Assembly: GCF_001652725.1 (NCBI RefSeq)
Contig: NZ_LWHJ01000022.1
Location: 682,001 to 746,000, forward strand
Direction: 5' to 3'
Source of the DNA: Pedobacter psychrophilus
Lineage (GTDB): Bacteria > Bacteroidota > Bacteroidia > Sphingobacteriales > Sphingobacteriaceae
DNA length: 64,000 nt
Shown: piece by piece, positions 8,429-17,520 of the stretch
Layout of the letters: every line of letters starts with the position of its first letter
Numbering within the stretch: position 1 is the first letter of the stretch
Position numbers and translations under genes: made by a program
Notes under the pieces: model-generated
What the model saw: only the letters and a program-made list of their open reading frames with translations
Databases searched by the model: none
What the model was told of the DNA's origin: nothing

Positions 8429-9790
8429 ATGACTGACGCCAAACTTTCCTCATCTGTATATTTTTCAAAAGAAGAATTTGGTCCCAATTTTAAATGGGGA
8501 GTTTCTGTAGCGGCTTATCAAATTGAAGGGGCTCATGACGCAGATGGCAAAGGATTATCGATCTGGGATACTTTCACCAACAAAAAAGGAAAAATCAGGG
8601 ATAATCATAATGGCAATACCGCAACTGATTTTTACAGCCGATATCAAGAAGATATTGATTTAATCAAAAAATTAAATATCCCAAATTTTAGATTTTCTAT
8701 TGCTTGGTCTAGGATTTTACCTGATGGAACCGGAGAAATTAATCTTGCCGGGATTAACTTTTACAGAAACGTTATTGATTATTGTTTATCACAGGGTATT
8801 GAACCCTGGATAACGCTTTATCATTGGGATTTACCACATGAATTAGAGAAAAAAGGTGGTTGGACAAATAGAAATGTGATTGCCTGGTTTGAAGAATTTG
8901 TATCTGTTTGTGCCAAAAATTTTGGTGATAAAGTAAAAAATTGGATGGTAATGAATGAGCCTGTTGTTTTTACTGGAGCGGGCTATTTTTTAGGATTACA
9001 TGCACCAGGTAGGAGAGGGATGAAAAATTTTCTTCCTGCTATCCATTATACAACACTTGCAATTGCAACTGGCGCAAGAAAACTGCGAGAAATTATTCCA
9101 GAAGCAAATATAGGAACTACATTTTCTTGTTCTTATTTAGAGCCTTATCGAAATTTAGAAAGAGATAAAAAAGCCGTAAAAAGAGTAGATGCACTTTTAA
9201 ACCGTTTATATATAGAACCTTTGTTGGGTTTGGGTTATCCCGATGAGGAATTGCCAATTTTAAAAGGTATTAAGAAAATAAGCTTTCCAGAAGATGAAAA
9301 AAATATGGTTTTTGATTTCGATTTTATTGGGATTCAAAATTATACCCGTGAAATCATTAAAAACTCATGGCTCATTCCTTATGTAAAAGCATCATTGGTA
9401 AAAGCAGAAAAAAGGAATGTTACGCTTACTGAAATGAAATGGGAGGTTTATCCAGAGGCGATGTATCAAATGATCAAAAAATTTAATCAATATCCACAGA
9501 TTAAAAAATTAATGATAACTGAAAATGGCGCTGCCTTTCCGGATGAATTAATAAATGACGAGATAATTGATTTACAGAGAACAAAATATATTCAGGATAA
9601 TTTAGGTCAACTTTTAAAAGCCAAAAAAGAAGGTTATAAAATTGATGGTTACTTTGTTTGGACTTTAACTGATAATTTTGAATGGGCAGAAGGCTATCAT
9701 CCTCGTTTCGGCATAATTCATATTGATTTTGAAACGCTAAAAAGAACGGTTAAAAACTCAGGAAAATGGTATGGTGATTTTTTAAAATAA
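8429..9790 (+). CDS. GH1 beta-glucosidase
   Basis: This is a family 1 retaining glycoside hydrolase, cleaving beta-glucosides or beta-galactosides from non-reducing ends. The catalytic acid/base is Glu177 in MVMNEPVVF and the nucleophile is Glu365 in ITENGAAFP; the family signature FKWGVSVAAYQIEGA is near residue 20 and LYHWDLPHELEKKGGW near residue 130. There is no signal peptide, so it is cytoplasmic. At 453 residues it is full length. It stands alone and is followed convergently by the methyltransferase, with four bases between the stop codons. Confidence 0.95.
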   Translation: MTDAKLSSSVYFSKEEFGPNFKWGVSVAAYQIEGAHDADGKGLSIWDTFTNKKGKIRDNHNGNTATDFYSRYQEDIDLIKKLNIPNFRFSIAWSRILPDGTGEINLAGINFYRNVIDYCLSQGIEPWITLYHWDLPHELEKKGGWTNRNVIAWFEEFVSVCAKNFGDKVKNWMVMNEPVVFTGAGYFLGLHAPGRRGMKNFLPAIHYTTLAIATGARKLREIIPEANIGTTFSCSYLEPYRNLERDKKAVKRVDALLNRLYIEPLLGLGYPDEELPILKGIKKISFPEDEKNMVFDFDFIGIQNYTREIIKNSWLIPYVKASLVKAEKRNVTLTEMKWEVYPEAMYQMIKKFNQYPQIKKLMITENGAAFPDELINDEIIDLQRTKYIQDNLGQLLKAKKEGYKIDGYFVWTLTDNFEWAEGYHPRFGIIHIDFETLKRTVKNSGKWYGDFLK

Positions 9791-9794
9791 TACT

Positions 9795-10487
9795 TTAAAT
9801 TAAAGTCAGCTTTCCTAAATAAGCATTATCATCATCTCTAAACATAATTTGCAATTGATAACCGCATTCTTTTGCCAAATCTGCCATTAAGCTTTCATCG
9901 GCATAAAGCCAAGAAAACCATTCACCACTTTCTCCTTTATACTCGTACTGATAATCTATTTCACCATAATAGCTATCAGTTTCTGGTTGCTCGTCTTCAT
10001 ATAAATAGGAAACATCTGAAGAATCAAATACAATTTGACCGTTTGGTTTAAGGAGATTTTTTGCATGAAATAAAAAGTTTTTAAGCTCATCAACATATCC
10101 ACAAAAACCAATTCCGTTCATCATCATTAAAAGTGTATCGTATTTTTTTTCTTCATAATCCATCACATTAATATGGATTATTTTTTTCAATCCCCTCTGT
10201 TTCATTACTTCACATGCTCCGGCAGAAATCTCTAAAGCGGTTACATCAAAATTATTTCTTTGTAAAATTAAACTGTGAACCCCAGCTCCTGCACCAATAT
10301 CCAAAATTTCTCCTTCGCAGAGGTTTAACGCAAACACTTCAATATCGTTAAGGTCTTCATCTTCCCTAAAAAATGCATCAACAGGAAAATCTTCGGCAAT
10401 GGTATAATTATTATTTAATAGCACTTCTACATCATGATTTCCGGCTTGATAATCTCTTAAAAAATCGCCATAGATATCGTGTTTCAT
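9795..10487 (-). CDS. Class I SAM-dependent methyltransferase
   Basis: This is a soluble Rossmann-fold methyltransferase of 230 residues. The SAM-binding motif I is ILDIGAGAGVHSLIL (about residue 75), followed by VTALEISAGA (motif II) and NGIGFCGYV and PNGQIVFDSSD later. The substrate is unknown. Its start codon shares one base with the stop of the patatin gene (TAATG), so translation is probably coupled and the two proteins may work together; I see no further clue to what is methylated. Confidence 0.85.
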   Translation of the reverse strand: MKHDIYGDFLRDYQAGNHDVEVLLNNNYTIAEDFPVDAFFREDEDLNDIEVFALNLCEGEILDIGAGAGVHSLILQRNNFDVTALEISAGACEVMKQRGLKKIIHINVMDYEEKKYDTLLMMMNGIGFCGYVDELKNFLFHAKNLLKPNGQIVFDSSDVSYLYEDEQPETDSYYGEIDYQYEYKGESGEWFSWLYADESLMADLAKECGYQLQIMFRDDDNAYLGKLTLI

Positions 10488-11506
10488 TATAATTCTTTTG
10501 TTTTAAGTTTGATGAGATTATCAATTACTAAATCTATTACTTGTGTTTGCTGGCTAATCATCCTATCTGCTAATGCAATTAGTTTATTAATGTTTTTAGG
10601 AGATGCGGCATCCAATCTTTCATCAACACTTTGCAAATTTCTGGGTTCTAGCCTTAAGTAATGATCAGAAATACCCAAAAAACTAAAGATTTGTTTCATA
10701 TAAAAATGGCTGGTTTCGGTAGCTCCGCTCATCATCATATCTAATAAAGCTGGAACAACAAAAAGAGCTTTTGTATCTTTTAATTCATCACTATCATAAG
10801 ATTTTTTTGATGCTCCAGTACCTAAGGACAAAATATAGACATCAGTAGGAATTAATTCTTCCGGATTTTTTTTGATTTCTACAAAGGCACTTAATGAGGG
10901 ATTAGTTGCAAAAATACCACCATCTAATAAAGGATATCTTACACCCGCTAAAGAACGAATTTCTGCCACACTAAAATATGTTGGAGCTGCCGAAGTGGCC
11001 CTGCAAACATCTTTTACATAAAAATCACGGCTATCGCCACGTGTAGCTGCTACTTTTTGTCTAAAGAAATGGGCTTTCCTTAACTCGATGTTGTAGGCAG
11101 TAATGATACAAGGCTTTATAAGTTGACTTAATTTAACATCGCCAAAATAATCTAACAATAGTTTCTCAAATACTTTAGCGTCGTATTTTTCTGTTGTCCA
11201 GCCAATATCTGCAAAAAACCTTTTAACACCTTTACTATAAAATATTTTTGGCCCGTTTGCTACGTATAAGTTTAAAGCTTCCTGGGCAGAAAATCTAGGT
11301 TTTTTAGGATCGTCTTTTGAAGGGCAAAGTAATAAACAAGTTAAAATACCACCGGTGCTGGTGCCAGCAAAAAAATCAAAATACTCTGCAATGTAAGCTT
11401 CGGGATTTCCGGTTTTTTCTTTTAAACGCTTCTCCATCTCCACCAAAACCATTCCGGGGATTATTCCTTTTATTCCACCACCGTCAATAGATAAAATGGT
11501 ATTCAT
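10487..11506 (-). CDS. Patatin-like phospholipase
   Basis: This is a cytoplasmic patatin-family acyl hydrolase. The oxyanion-hole glycines are in SIDGGGIKG (residues 6-14), the nucleophile Ser in the elbow FAGTSTGGI (about residue 51) and the catalytic Asp in LLDGGIFATNPS (about residue 195), forming the Ser-Asp dyad. At 339 residues it is a single-domain member like plant patatin and the bacterial CBASS-type enzymes. There is no cyclic-nucleotide synthase next to it; the downstream partner is a methyltransferase overlapping by one base. Substrate is probably a phospholipid or lysophospholipid. Confidence 0.9.
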   Translation of the reverse strand: MNTILSIDGGGIKGIIPGMVLVEMEKRLKEKTGNPEAYIAEYFDFFAGTSTGGILTCLLLCPSKDDPKKPRFSAQEALNLYVANGPKIFYSKGVKRFFADIGWTTEKYDAKVFEKLLLDYFGDVKLSQLIKPCIITAYNIELRKAHFFRQKVAATRGDSRDFYVKDVCRATSAAPTYFSVAEIRSLAGVRYPLLDGGIFATNPSLSAFVEIKKNPEELIPTDVYILSLGTGASKKSYDSDELKDTKALFVVPALLDMMMSGATETSHFYMKQIFSFLGISDHYLRLEPRNLQSVDERLDAASPKNINKLIALADRMISQQTQVIDLVIDNLIKLKTKEL

Positions 11507-11553
11507 TTTTCTAAAGTAATGATAAAATATAAGTTTGTTAAACTGCGAATCTT

Positions 11554-12513
11554 TTAATTAGTAAAATTTTGAGTTACCATTACTCCATTTATGCCACCAT
11601 CCAAAATTCCTATTCCAATTTTTCTAAATTTTGGGTTAAGGATATTTTTTTTATGTCCTGGAGAATTCATTAAACCAGTATGGGCAATGTCTACGGTTTG
11701 TGCCAAAGCCAGATTTTCTCCAGCAGTTAAATATTTGATCTGATGTTGTTTAATACGATCAAAAGGTGTTTCATTTTCTAGGTTGATGTGAGAGAAATAG
11801 CCTTTTTTAAACATATCATCAGAATGTTCTCTAGCCACATTTCGTAAAGCGGTGTCTCTTTCTAAAAGAGGAACTCCAGCTTTTTTTCTTTCCTGATTAA
11901 CCAATACGTATAGATGATTTTCAAAATTCTCATTTGCTTTTGCGTTTTTTACTGTGAAATGAAGAAATATAGTATCATCTGATTCGGGTTCTATGGTAAG
12001 TTTACTGATAGATTTTTTTACCTGGTTACTAATATCAGGAGAGATATGATTGTCTAGATTTTCTATTTCCTGACTTAAGAAGTTTGCAATTTTACTATTT
12101 CTGGTTGTTGATATCAGGCTTGGCCATAGTGGCAAAAACAAAAATATTAGGGCTATTAATGCCGAATAAAAAAGACCTCTAATCATACCAGGAAAAATGC
12201 CCATTACTTTGTTTAACGGACTTTGATGTGTTTTATTGGAAATATTTTTTACGAGTTTATAGATGATAGCACCTATAATTAGCCGAGCTATAATAATTGC
12301 TATAAAAAAAGAAAGTGGAAATAGCCACCTTTCTTCAATTTGATAATGATCATCTAAGAAAGTGGCAATGTATAAATAGGTTAAAAAAGCAGCAAATATA
12401 CTCGCTACCAAAGCCAATAACTCTAATGCTCCTAAAATAAAGCCTCTTCTATAACTTTGGTAAACAGCCAATAGCAGAATTGCTATTAGAATAAAATCAA
12501 CATAATTTAACAT
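11554..12513 (-). CDS. CvpA family membrane protein fused to a CAP/SCP domain
   Basis: The N-terminal ~170 residues match the CvpA family, with four hydrophobic segments (FILIAILLLAVYQSYRRGFI, ALVASIFAAFLTYLYIATFL and two more). The C-terminal ~130 residues form a CAP/SCP (PR-1-like) domain: LVNQERKKAGVPLL, EHSDDMFKKGYFSH, TAGENLA and MNSPGHKKNILNP, including the paired His and Glu of the CAP cavity. The fusion places the CAP domain, usually extracytoplasmic, behind a four-helix membrane anchor. CvpA alone is linked to colicin V export and envelope stress. The function of this fusion is unknown. The gene lies 48 bases after a small gene of unknown function on the same strand. Confidence 0.83.
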   Translation of the reverse strand: MLNYVDFILIAILLLAVYQSYRRGFILGALELLALVASIFAAFLTYLYIATFLDDHYQIEERWLFPLSFFIAIIIARLIIGAIIYKLVKNISNKTHQSPLNKVMGIFPGMIRGLFYSALIALIFLFLPLWPSLISTTRNSKIANFLSQEIENLDNHISPDISNQVKKSISKLTIEPESDDTIFLHFTVKNAKANENFENHLYVLVNQERKKAGVPLLERDTALRNVAREHSDDMFKKGYFSHINLENETPFDRIKQHQIKYLTAGENLALAQTVDIAHTGLMNSPGHKKNILNPKFRKIGIGILDGGINGVMVTQNFTN

Positions 12514-12561
12514 GCTGGATGCTTTACAAAAAACAATCCAAATAATGGTTTAACTTAAGGA

Positions 12562-12891
12562 TTATAGATTTTTGGAGGGATTTATTTTATACAGATTACG
12601 ATAATATAACTTCTCTTTTTGCCTTTGAATAACTAATCTTGCTAAAGTTTCACCTGCTGTTTCTTTTTCTGAGTTCTTTGATAGTTCAGAAACTGCTTTT
12701 TCTTGAGAAATATCAATGCGATATAATATAGAAAAAAGTAGATTCAAATCTTGCACCACAAGATTATCGAGATAATCTGCCAGAACTTTTTCTAAATTAA
12801 TAGCATCACCTTCTTCCTCTGGATTGATACCAATAATCTGATAACTCCAAATTATAGCTTCTCTATCTGCTACCTTATTATGGTCTATCAT
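12562..12891 (-). CDS. Protein of unknown function, 109 aa
   Basis: A soluble, mostly helical acidic-to-basic protein with no signal peptide or membrane segment and no motif I recognise. Its first four bases overlap the end of the phosphoglycerate mutase gene (ATGA-type junction), so it is translationally coupled to that enzyme. Conservation next to gpmA would have to be checked to see whether it has a metabolic role. Confidence 0.65.
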   Translation of the reverse strand: MIDHNKVADREAIIWSYQIIGINPEEEGDAINLEKVLADYLDNLVVQDLNLLFSILYRIDISQEKAVSELSKNSEKETAGETLARLVIQRQKEKLYYRNLYKINPSKNL

Positions 12892-13481
12892 TTATTCACA
12901 ATCTTTATTGGCCAATTATAAATTAAAGGAACCCCGGTTGCAATTTCTCTTTCCATAATTTCTTCTTTAGAGATATTTTCTAAATACATTATTAAAGCCC
13001 TTAAACTATTGCCATGTGCTACAATCAATATATTTAAGCCTTTATCTAAATCTTTTTTTATATGAGAATTAAAATAAGGAACAACTCTATCATAAGTATC
13101 TTTTAAACTTTCTCCATTAGGCGGCCGAACATCAAAAGAGCGACGCCAAATTTGAACTTGCTCAATTCCAAACTCTTTTATAGTATCAAATTTGTTTAAA
13201 CCTTCTAAATCACCGTATTTTCTTTCGTTTAGAGCCTTGTTTTCTACAACAGGGATTTTTTCTAAACCACTAATCTTTTTAATAATTTCATATGTATGCT
13301 TTGCTCTAATTAATGTTGATGTATATACCTTATCAATACAAGTAGATTTTAATAGTTCTCCTGCGTCTTTTGCCTCTTCTTCTCCTTTAGGACTTAACTC
13401 CACATCTTTTTGACCTGTAAATTTATTTTCGAGGTTCCAAACAGACTGTCCATGGCGAACTAAAATCAATTTATTATCCAT
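12888..13481 (-). CDS. gpmA: 2,3-bisphosphoglycerate-dependent phosphoglycerate mutase
   Basis: This is a histidine phosphatase superfamily enzyme interconverting 3- and 2-phosphoglycerate in glycolysis. The phospho-His is in LVRHGQSVWN (residues 7-16), followed by FTGQKDVELSPKGEEEA, the conserved NERKYGDLEGLNK (Glu/Tyr of the active site) and the second His in VAHGNSLRAL (about residue 155). At 197 residues it is shorter than the 228-250 of enterobacterial GpmA, a length also consistent with other mutase-branch phosphatases, but FTGQKD and NERKYGDL favour a real dPGM. It is co-transcribed with the overlapping downstream gene. Confidence 0.88.
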   Translation of the reverse strand: MDNKLILVRHGQSVWNLENKFTGQKDVELSPKGEEEAKDAGELLKSTCIDKVYTSTLIRAKHTYEIIKKISGLEKIPVVENKALNERKYGDLEGLNKFDTIKEFGIEQVQIWRRSFDVRPPNGESLKDTYDRVVPYFNSHIKKDLDKGLNILIVAHGNSLRALIMYLENISKEEIMEREIATGVPLIYNWPIKIVNK

Positions 13482-13540
13482 TAAATTTTTTTGAAAACTA
13501 TGAAATTAAAAATTATAATAAATGAATCTAGACATTGTAT

Positions 13541-14227
13541 TTAAGTGATCAATTTTGCAATTCCAAAAGCAGCGCCAGCTGCCAAAGCACCAATTAAAAC
13601 AGTTTTTAAAGCTCCCTCTAATGGTTTTTGTCCGGTTAGTTTTGTTTTTATATAACCAAATATAAATAATGCAATAATGGTTATTACTGCAGAAATCATT
13701 AAGCCTTCTTCTGGCGTATCAGTAAAAAAATAAGCTAAAAGCGGAATAAATCCACCTAATACATAAGAGATCCCTATGTTTAAAGCACTTTGTTTAGCTC
13801 GTTTAGGATTTGGTTTTTCCATACCTAATTCAAAACGCATCATAAACTCTACCCAAAGTTTTTTATTTAAGCTTAGTTGTTCTGCAATTTCAGTTTGTAA
13901 AGATTCACTTAATCCATAAGTTGCAAAAACTTCTTTAACCTCTTCTTTTTCCTGGTCTGGAATTCTTTCTACCTCCGCATATTCCCTATCTAATTCTGTT
14001 TGATAATGTTCCAATTCAGTTTTTGCAGATAAAAAACCACCTAATCCCATAGCTATAGAACCTGCAACAATTTCTGCAATACCTGCAGTGATAATAAAAC
14101 TATTTGAATGTAAAACTCCGCTTAAGCCAGCAGTAAGCGCAAACGGGACTGTTAAGCCATCAGACATTCCGATAATTACATCACGAACTATTTCTGAAGC
14201 TGTAAAATGTTTTTCTGGGTGTAACAT
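13541..14227 (-). CDS. VIT1/CCC1 transporter family protein
   Basis: This is a five-helix membrane protein of the VIT1/CCC1 family, which in plants and yeast loads iron or manganese into vacuoles. The N-terminal signature GMSDGLTVPFALTAGLSG is clear (about residues 20-38), followed by AGSIAMGLGGFLSAKTE (TM2). The hydrophilic middle (about 75-140) is the Glu-rich metal-binding segment, and three further membrane helices follow to the C-terminus. Length 228 is typical. The likely role is Fe/Mn export or detoxification at the inner membrane, by family analogy. It stands alone, transcribed away from the gene at 14386. Confidence 0.9.
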   Translation of the reverse strand: MLHPEKHFTASEIVRDVIIGMSDGLTVPFALTAGLSGVLHSNSFIITAGIAEIVAGSIAMGLGGFLSAKTELEHYQTELDREYAEVERIPDQEKEEVKEVFATYGLSESLQTEIAEQLSLNKKLWVEFMMRFELGMEKPNPKRAKQSALNIGISYVLGGFIPLLAYFFTDTPEEGLMISAVITIIALFIFGYIKTKLTGQKPLEGALKTVLIGALAAGAAFGIAKLIT

Positions 14228-14385
14228 TGTTTAAAACTGAACATTAAAAACTATAAATCAAATAGTATAATGAAATTCATATTTAGTATGATTAAAAGCT
14301 TATAAAGTTTGCATAAAATTTTAAAATTGAAGTTTTTTCTAATTCAAAACAATTGTATCATTGCAATTAAATATTATGAAATCTC

Positions 14386-15486
14386 ATGAAAAAATTAATT
14401 AAAGGAGTTATAATTTTTGTTTGTTTACTTAACATCAAAATTGTTTCAAAAGCCCAGACTATAGATTTTGCCCCTTTAGATGCCTATTGGAAATTAATTG
14501 AGCCTCTTAAAAGCGGTGATTCTCTTTCTTTAATAACCTGGAAAAATTTTTTAGATATAGAACCAAATAAAATTTATGTACAAAACCAAGGTTTTGATAA
14601 TGATTATCTAGAACGATTAAGAAAAACCATACAGTTGGTTTATATGTCTAAAAATGAAAATATTTTGGCTAAAAGAGTGGTAGCAATTGATAAAGATCCA
14701 TCTTCATATTGGCTCACCTACAAGGTTTATGTTTATAAAAAATATGAGAAAGAATTAAAAGCTTTTCAAAATCAACTAATTAACCCTTCTTATATTCCTT
14801 TAATTTATAAAAATTCTTTTGAGTGGCTACCCAAAAAATTGCAAAATAAGGATGGCAAAATAGATATTCACTTTTTAGGGATAGAAAATGATGCCATTGC
14901 AGGCGATGGAATTGTTATAACAACGTTATGGACTTTATATAATCAAGATAAATTAAAAATGGGAGGGCTTTTAGGGCATGAGATGCATCATGTATTAAGA
15001 AAGCCTATCACATTCCCTAAAATAGATGAGCAAGATTTAGGCATTATATATTTTATAAATGCAACTTTAAACGAGGGAACTGCTGATATGATTGATAAGG
15101 TAGTAAATATTGAATACCAGGGTGAATTGCCAATGGGAATGAGTTATAAAGATTTTGAGCTTTTTCAGGCAGATAGTATAGTTGCACAAGTGGATATCAA
15201 CTTGATAGAGATGCAAAAATCAGAAGGCAAAATATTTAAAACCGAAAAGGATTATAGAAATTTAGTGAGGTGGACTAGCGGGCATTGCCCCGGTTATTAT
15301 ATGACTGATATTGTAGTTAGGCAAGGTTATAAAAAGAGATTAATGCAAAATATCCAAAATCCATTTGAGTTTATTTACCTATACAATAAAGCCGCTAAAA
15401 AAGATAAGGAAAAGCCACATGTTTTTAGCGATGAAGCGATTGCTTACATAAAATTGATGGAAAATAAATATTGGAAATATAAATAG
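14386..15486 (+). CDS. Exported putative zinc metallopeptidase (DUF5700-like)
   Basis: An exported protein of 366 residues with a signal peptide ending near SKAQT (about residue 24). The middle contains LLGHEMHHVLRKP (about residue 200), an HExxH zinc-binding motif, followed about 30 residues later by NEGTADMID, whose Glu is well placed as third ligand of a gluzincin-type metallopeptidase. The overall layout resembles the DUF5700 putative Zn-dependent peptidase family. The substrate is unknown. It stands alone and converges with the AraC-type regulator, with ten bases between the stops. Confidence 0.72.
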   Translation: MKKLIKGVIIFVCLLNIKIVSKAQTIDFAPLDAYWKLIEPLKSGDSLSLITWKNFLDIEPNKIYVQNQGFDNDYLERLRKTIQLVYMSKNENILAKRVVAIDKDPSSYWLTYKVYVYKKYEKELKAFQNQLINPSYIPLIYKNSFEWLPKKLQNKDGKIDIHFLGIENDAIAGDGIVITTLWTLYNQDKLKMGGLLGHEMHHVLRKPITFPKIDEQDLGIIYFINATLNEGTADMIDKVVNIEYQGELPMGMSYKDFELFQADSIVAQVDINLIEMQKSEGKIFKTEKDYRNLVRWTSGHCPGYYMTDIVVRQGYKKRLMQNIQNPFEFIYLYNKAAKKDKEKPHVFSDEAIAYIKLMENKYWKYK

Positions 15487-15496
15487 ATCAAAAATA

Positions 15497-16492
15497 TTAA
15501 TTAACCATTTCTGTAACTGCTATTTCTAGCTTGTTATACTTATTTCTATACTCAATTGGTGTTAAGCCTGTTATCTTCTTAAAAAGTGATCTAAAAGTTT
15601 TTGTATCGGTATAGCCAACATCAAACATTACTTCACTTATATTTTTTCTGCTGTTCTCAAAACTTTGTTTAGCGGCTTCAATTTTAACTCTCTGTATATA
15701 TTCTAAAACAGAATTATTTGTAGCCAATTTAAACCTTCTTTCTAAACTTCTTCTGCCCAAAGCAGCTCCATTTGCTAAATCCTCAACATTTAGTTTGTCT
15801 TCAATATTTTGTTCAATATACTGTTGCACTTTTTTTATTTCTTCATCTTTATGATTTTTTTGTCCTTTAAACATCGCGAAAGCATTTTGACTTTCTCTGT
15901 CAATATCTATCGCAAAATATTTTGAAGCCAGAATTGCAGTTTCACGGTTTGTATATTTCTCTACCAAATGCAGTAATAATTGCCAGTAAGAGTTTGCCCC
16001 TCCACTAGAGTAAATGCGATTTTCTTCGGTGATGATACTTCCATCTACTAGCTTAACATCAGGAAACATTGTTCTAAATTCGTTTGCAGAATTCCAATGG
16101 GTAGAGCATTTTTTACCTTTTAGCAAACCTGTGGAAGCTAAAATAAAAGCTCCCACGCACAATGAAGCTACTTCTGCACCTTGCTCATGTTGCTTCACAA
16201 TCCACGGTAATAATTCTTTGTTTAATTCAATTGCAGATGAAATATCGCCACTTATTGCAGGGATAATTATTAAATCTGTTGACATTACATCTTTTAATAA
16301 TTGATTAATATGGACAGTAAAAAGGCTACCATTCAATTTAACCTCTTTTTCTAATGCAACTAAATTAATCTCAAATAAAGGTTCCTTTCCAGAAATCTTT
16401 AAAAACTGATTAACAGCATTAAACATATAATGTGGGTCGGCAACAGCTTCTATTATTGCTGTTTGAGGAACAAGTATACTGACTCTTTTCAT
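15497..16492 (-). CDS. AraC family regulator with DJ-1/PfpI domain
   Basis: A 331-residue transcription regulator of the FtrA/CdhR type. Residues 1-200 form a class I glutamine-amidotransferase-like DJ-1/PfpI domain with the nucleophile elbow VASLCVGAFILA (Cys about residue 117). Residues about 215-320 form the AraC DNA-binding domain with two helix-turn-helix units (VEDLANGAALGRRSLERRFK and ISEVMFDVGYTDTKTFRSLF). The DJ-1 domain is a ligand sensor in this group, usually not catalytic. It is divergent from the SRPBCC/VOC/DoxX cluster beginning at 16598, which it probably regulates through the 105-base gap. Confidence 0.88.
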   Translation of the reverse strand: MKRVSILVPQTAIIEAVADPHYMFNAVNQFLKISGKEPLFEINLVALEKEVKLNGSLFTVHINQLLKDVMSTDLIIIPAISGDISSAIELNKELLPWIVKQHEQGAEVASLCVGAFILASTGLLKGKKCSTHWNSANEFRTMFPDVKLVDGSIITEENRIYSSGGANSYWQLLLHLVEKYTNRETAILASKYFAIDIDRESQNAFAMFKGQKNHKDEEIKKVQQYIEQNIEDKLNVEDLANGAALGRRSLERRFKLATNNSVLEYIQRVKIEAAKQSFENSRKNISEVMFDVGYTDTKTFRSLFKKITGLTPIEYRNKYNKLEIAVTEMVN

Positions 16493-16597
16493 AAATTAAA
16501 GATACAAAAACTTGTCGCAATACGCCCTTCTATTGTCGTTTTTTCACAGAGATAAAATTAATTTATCCTTATACATTTGAATGCTATATAGAATAAA

Positions 16598-17020
16598 ATG
16601 GAAACAACAAAAATAACTATAGGAAATATTATTGATTTACCAATAGAAAAGGTTTGGGAATTATGGACAAATCCTAAGCACATAATTAATTGGAATTTCG
16701 CTTCTGAGGATTGGCATACTCCATCTGCAGAAAATGATTTGATTGTTGGGGGAAAATTTTCTTCAAGGATGGAGGCAAAAGACGGTAGTTTCGGGTTTGA
16801 CTTTTGCGGAATTTATGATGAAGTTGAAGAGTTTAAGAAAATTGCATACACACTTGGTGATGAAAGAAAAGTAGAAATACTTTTTGAAGGTAATGGAAAT
16901 AGCACTCAAATTACTGAAATTTTTGATGCTGAGAATGAAAATTCTATTGAGATGCAACAGATCGGCTGGCAAACTATTTTAAATAATTTTAAAAGTTACG
17001 CAGAAAAATCATTTATTTAA
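16598..17020 (+). CDS. SRPBCC (AHSA1/START-like) domain protein
   Basis: A single-domain SRPBCC protein of 140 residues, the AHSA1-type hydrophobic-ligand-binding fold. Typical features are the N-terminal DLPIEKVWELWTNPKHIINWN, then WHTPSAENDLIVGGKF, KDGSFGFDFCGIYDEV and the C-terminal GWQTILNNFKSYAEK helix. Small proteins of this class often accompany AraC- or ArsR-type regulators in Bacteroidota. Ligand and function are unknown. It is divergent from the DJ-1/AraC regulator and followed by a second SRPBCC gene. Confidence 0.85.
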   Translation: METTKITIGNIIDLPIEKVWELWTNPKHIINWNFASEDWHTPSAENDLIVGGKFSSRMEAKDGSFGFDFCGIYDEVEEFKKIAYTLGDERKVEILFEGNGNSTQITEIFDAENENSIEMQQIGWQTILNNFKSYAEKSFI

Positions 17021-17096
17021 ATAAATGAAAATCAACAATTTGTATTTGATTTTGCGAAACACAAAGTTTTAATGTTAAATCATAAATTTAATCAGA

Positions 17097-17519
17097 ATGA
17101 AAAAGTTAGAATTTAAAATCAGCATAAATGCTGATAGAGAAAAAGTTTGGGATGCGTTGTGGGCAGATGCAAACTACCGCAGGTGGACAAGTATTTTTTC
17201 TGAAACTTCACACGCAAAAAGTGATTGGAAAGAAGGAAGTGAGATTTTGTTTTTAGATAAAGATGAAAACGGCATGTATAGTTTAATTGAAAAATTGGAC
17301 AAGCCTTCTGAAATGAAGTTTAAACATTTGGGAGAGCTTAAAAAAGGGGAAAAGTTAAAAGGTGATTGGAGTGAAGCAATTGAGCAATATCAACTTTTTG
17401 ATGAAGATGGTAAAACAGATTTATTAATTTCAGTAGATTCTAATGAGGAATTTGCCGATTTTTTTGAAAAAACGTTCCCTAACTCATTACAAATAGTAAA
17501 AGAAATATCAGAATCTTAA
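17097..17519 (+). CDS. SRPBCC domain protein, second copy
   Basis: A second 140-residue SRPBCC-fold protein, distinct in sequence from the first (start MKKLEFKISINADREKVWDA, then YRRWTSIFSETSHAKSDWKE and LSEMKFKHLGE-like strands). Its stop is one base before the VOC gene start, so the two are coupled. Function unknown; probably hydrophobic-ligand binding, as for the neighbouring copy. Confidence 0.83.
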   Translation: MKKLEFKISINADREKVWDALWADANYRRWTSIFSETSHAKSDWKEGSEILFLDKDENGMYSLIEKLDKPSEMKFKHLGELKKGEKLKGDWSEAIEQYQLFDEDGKTDLLISVDSNEEFADFFEKTFPNSLQIVKEISES

Positions 17520-17520
17520 T

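Noticed and set aside
10487-11506. Patatin as a CBASS effector (CapV-like)
   Set aside because: No cyclic-oligonucleotide synthase or accessory gene is adjacent; the nucleotidyltransferase at 7583 is a small MNT antitoxin paired with HepT.
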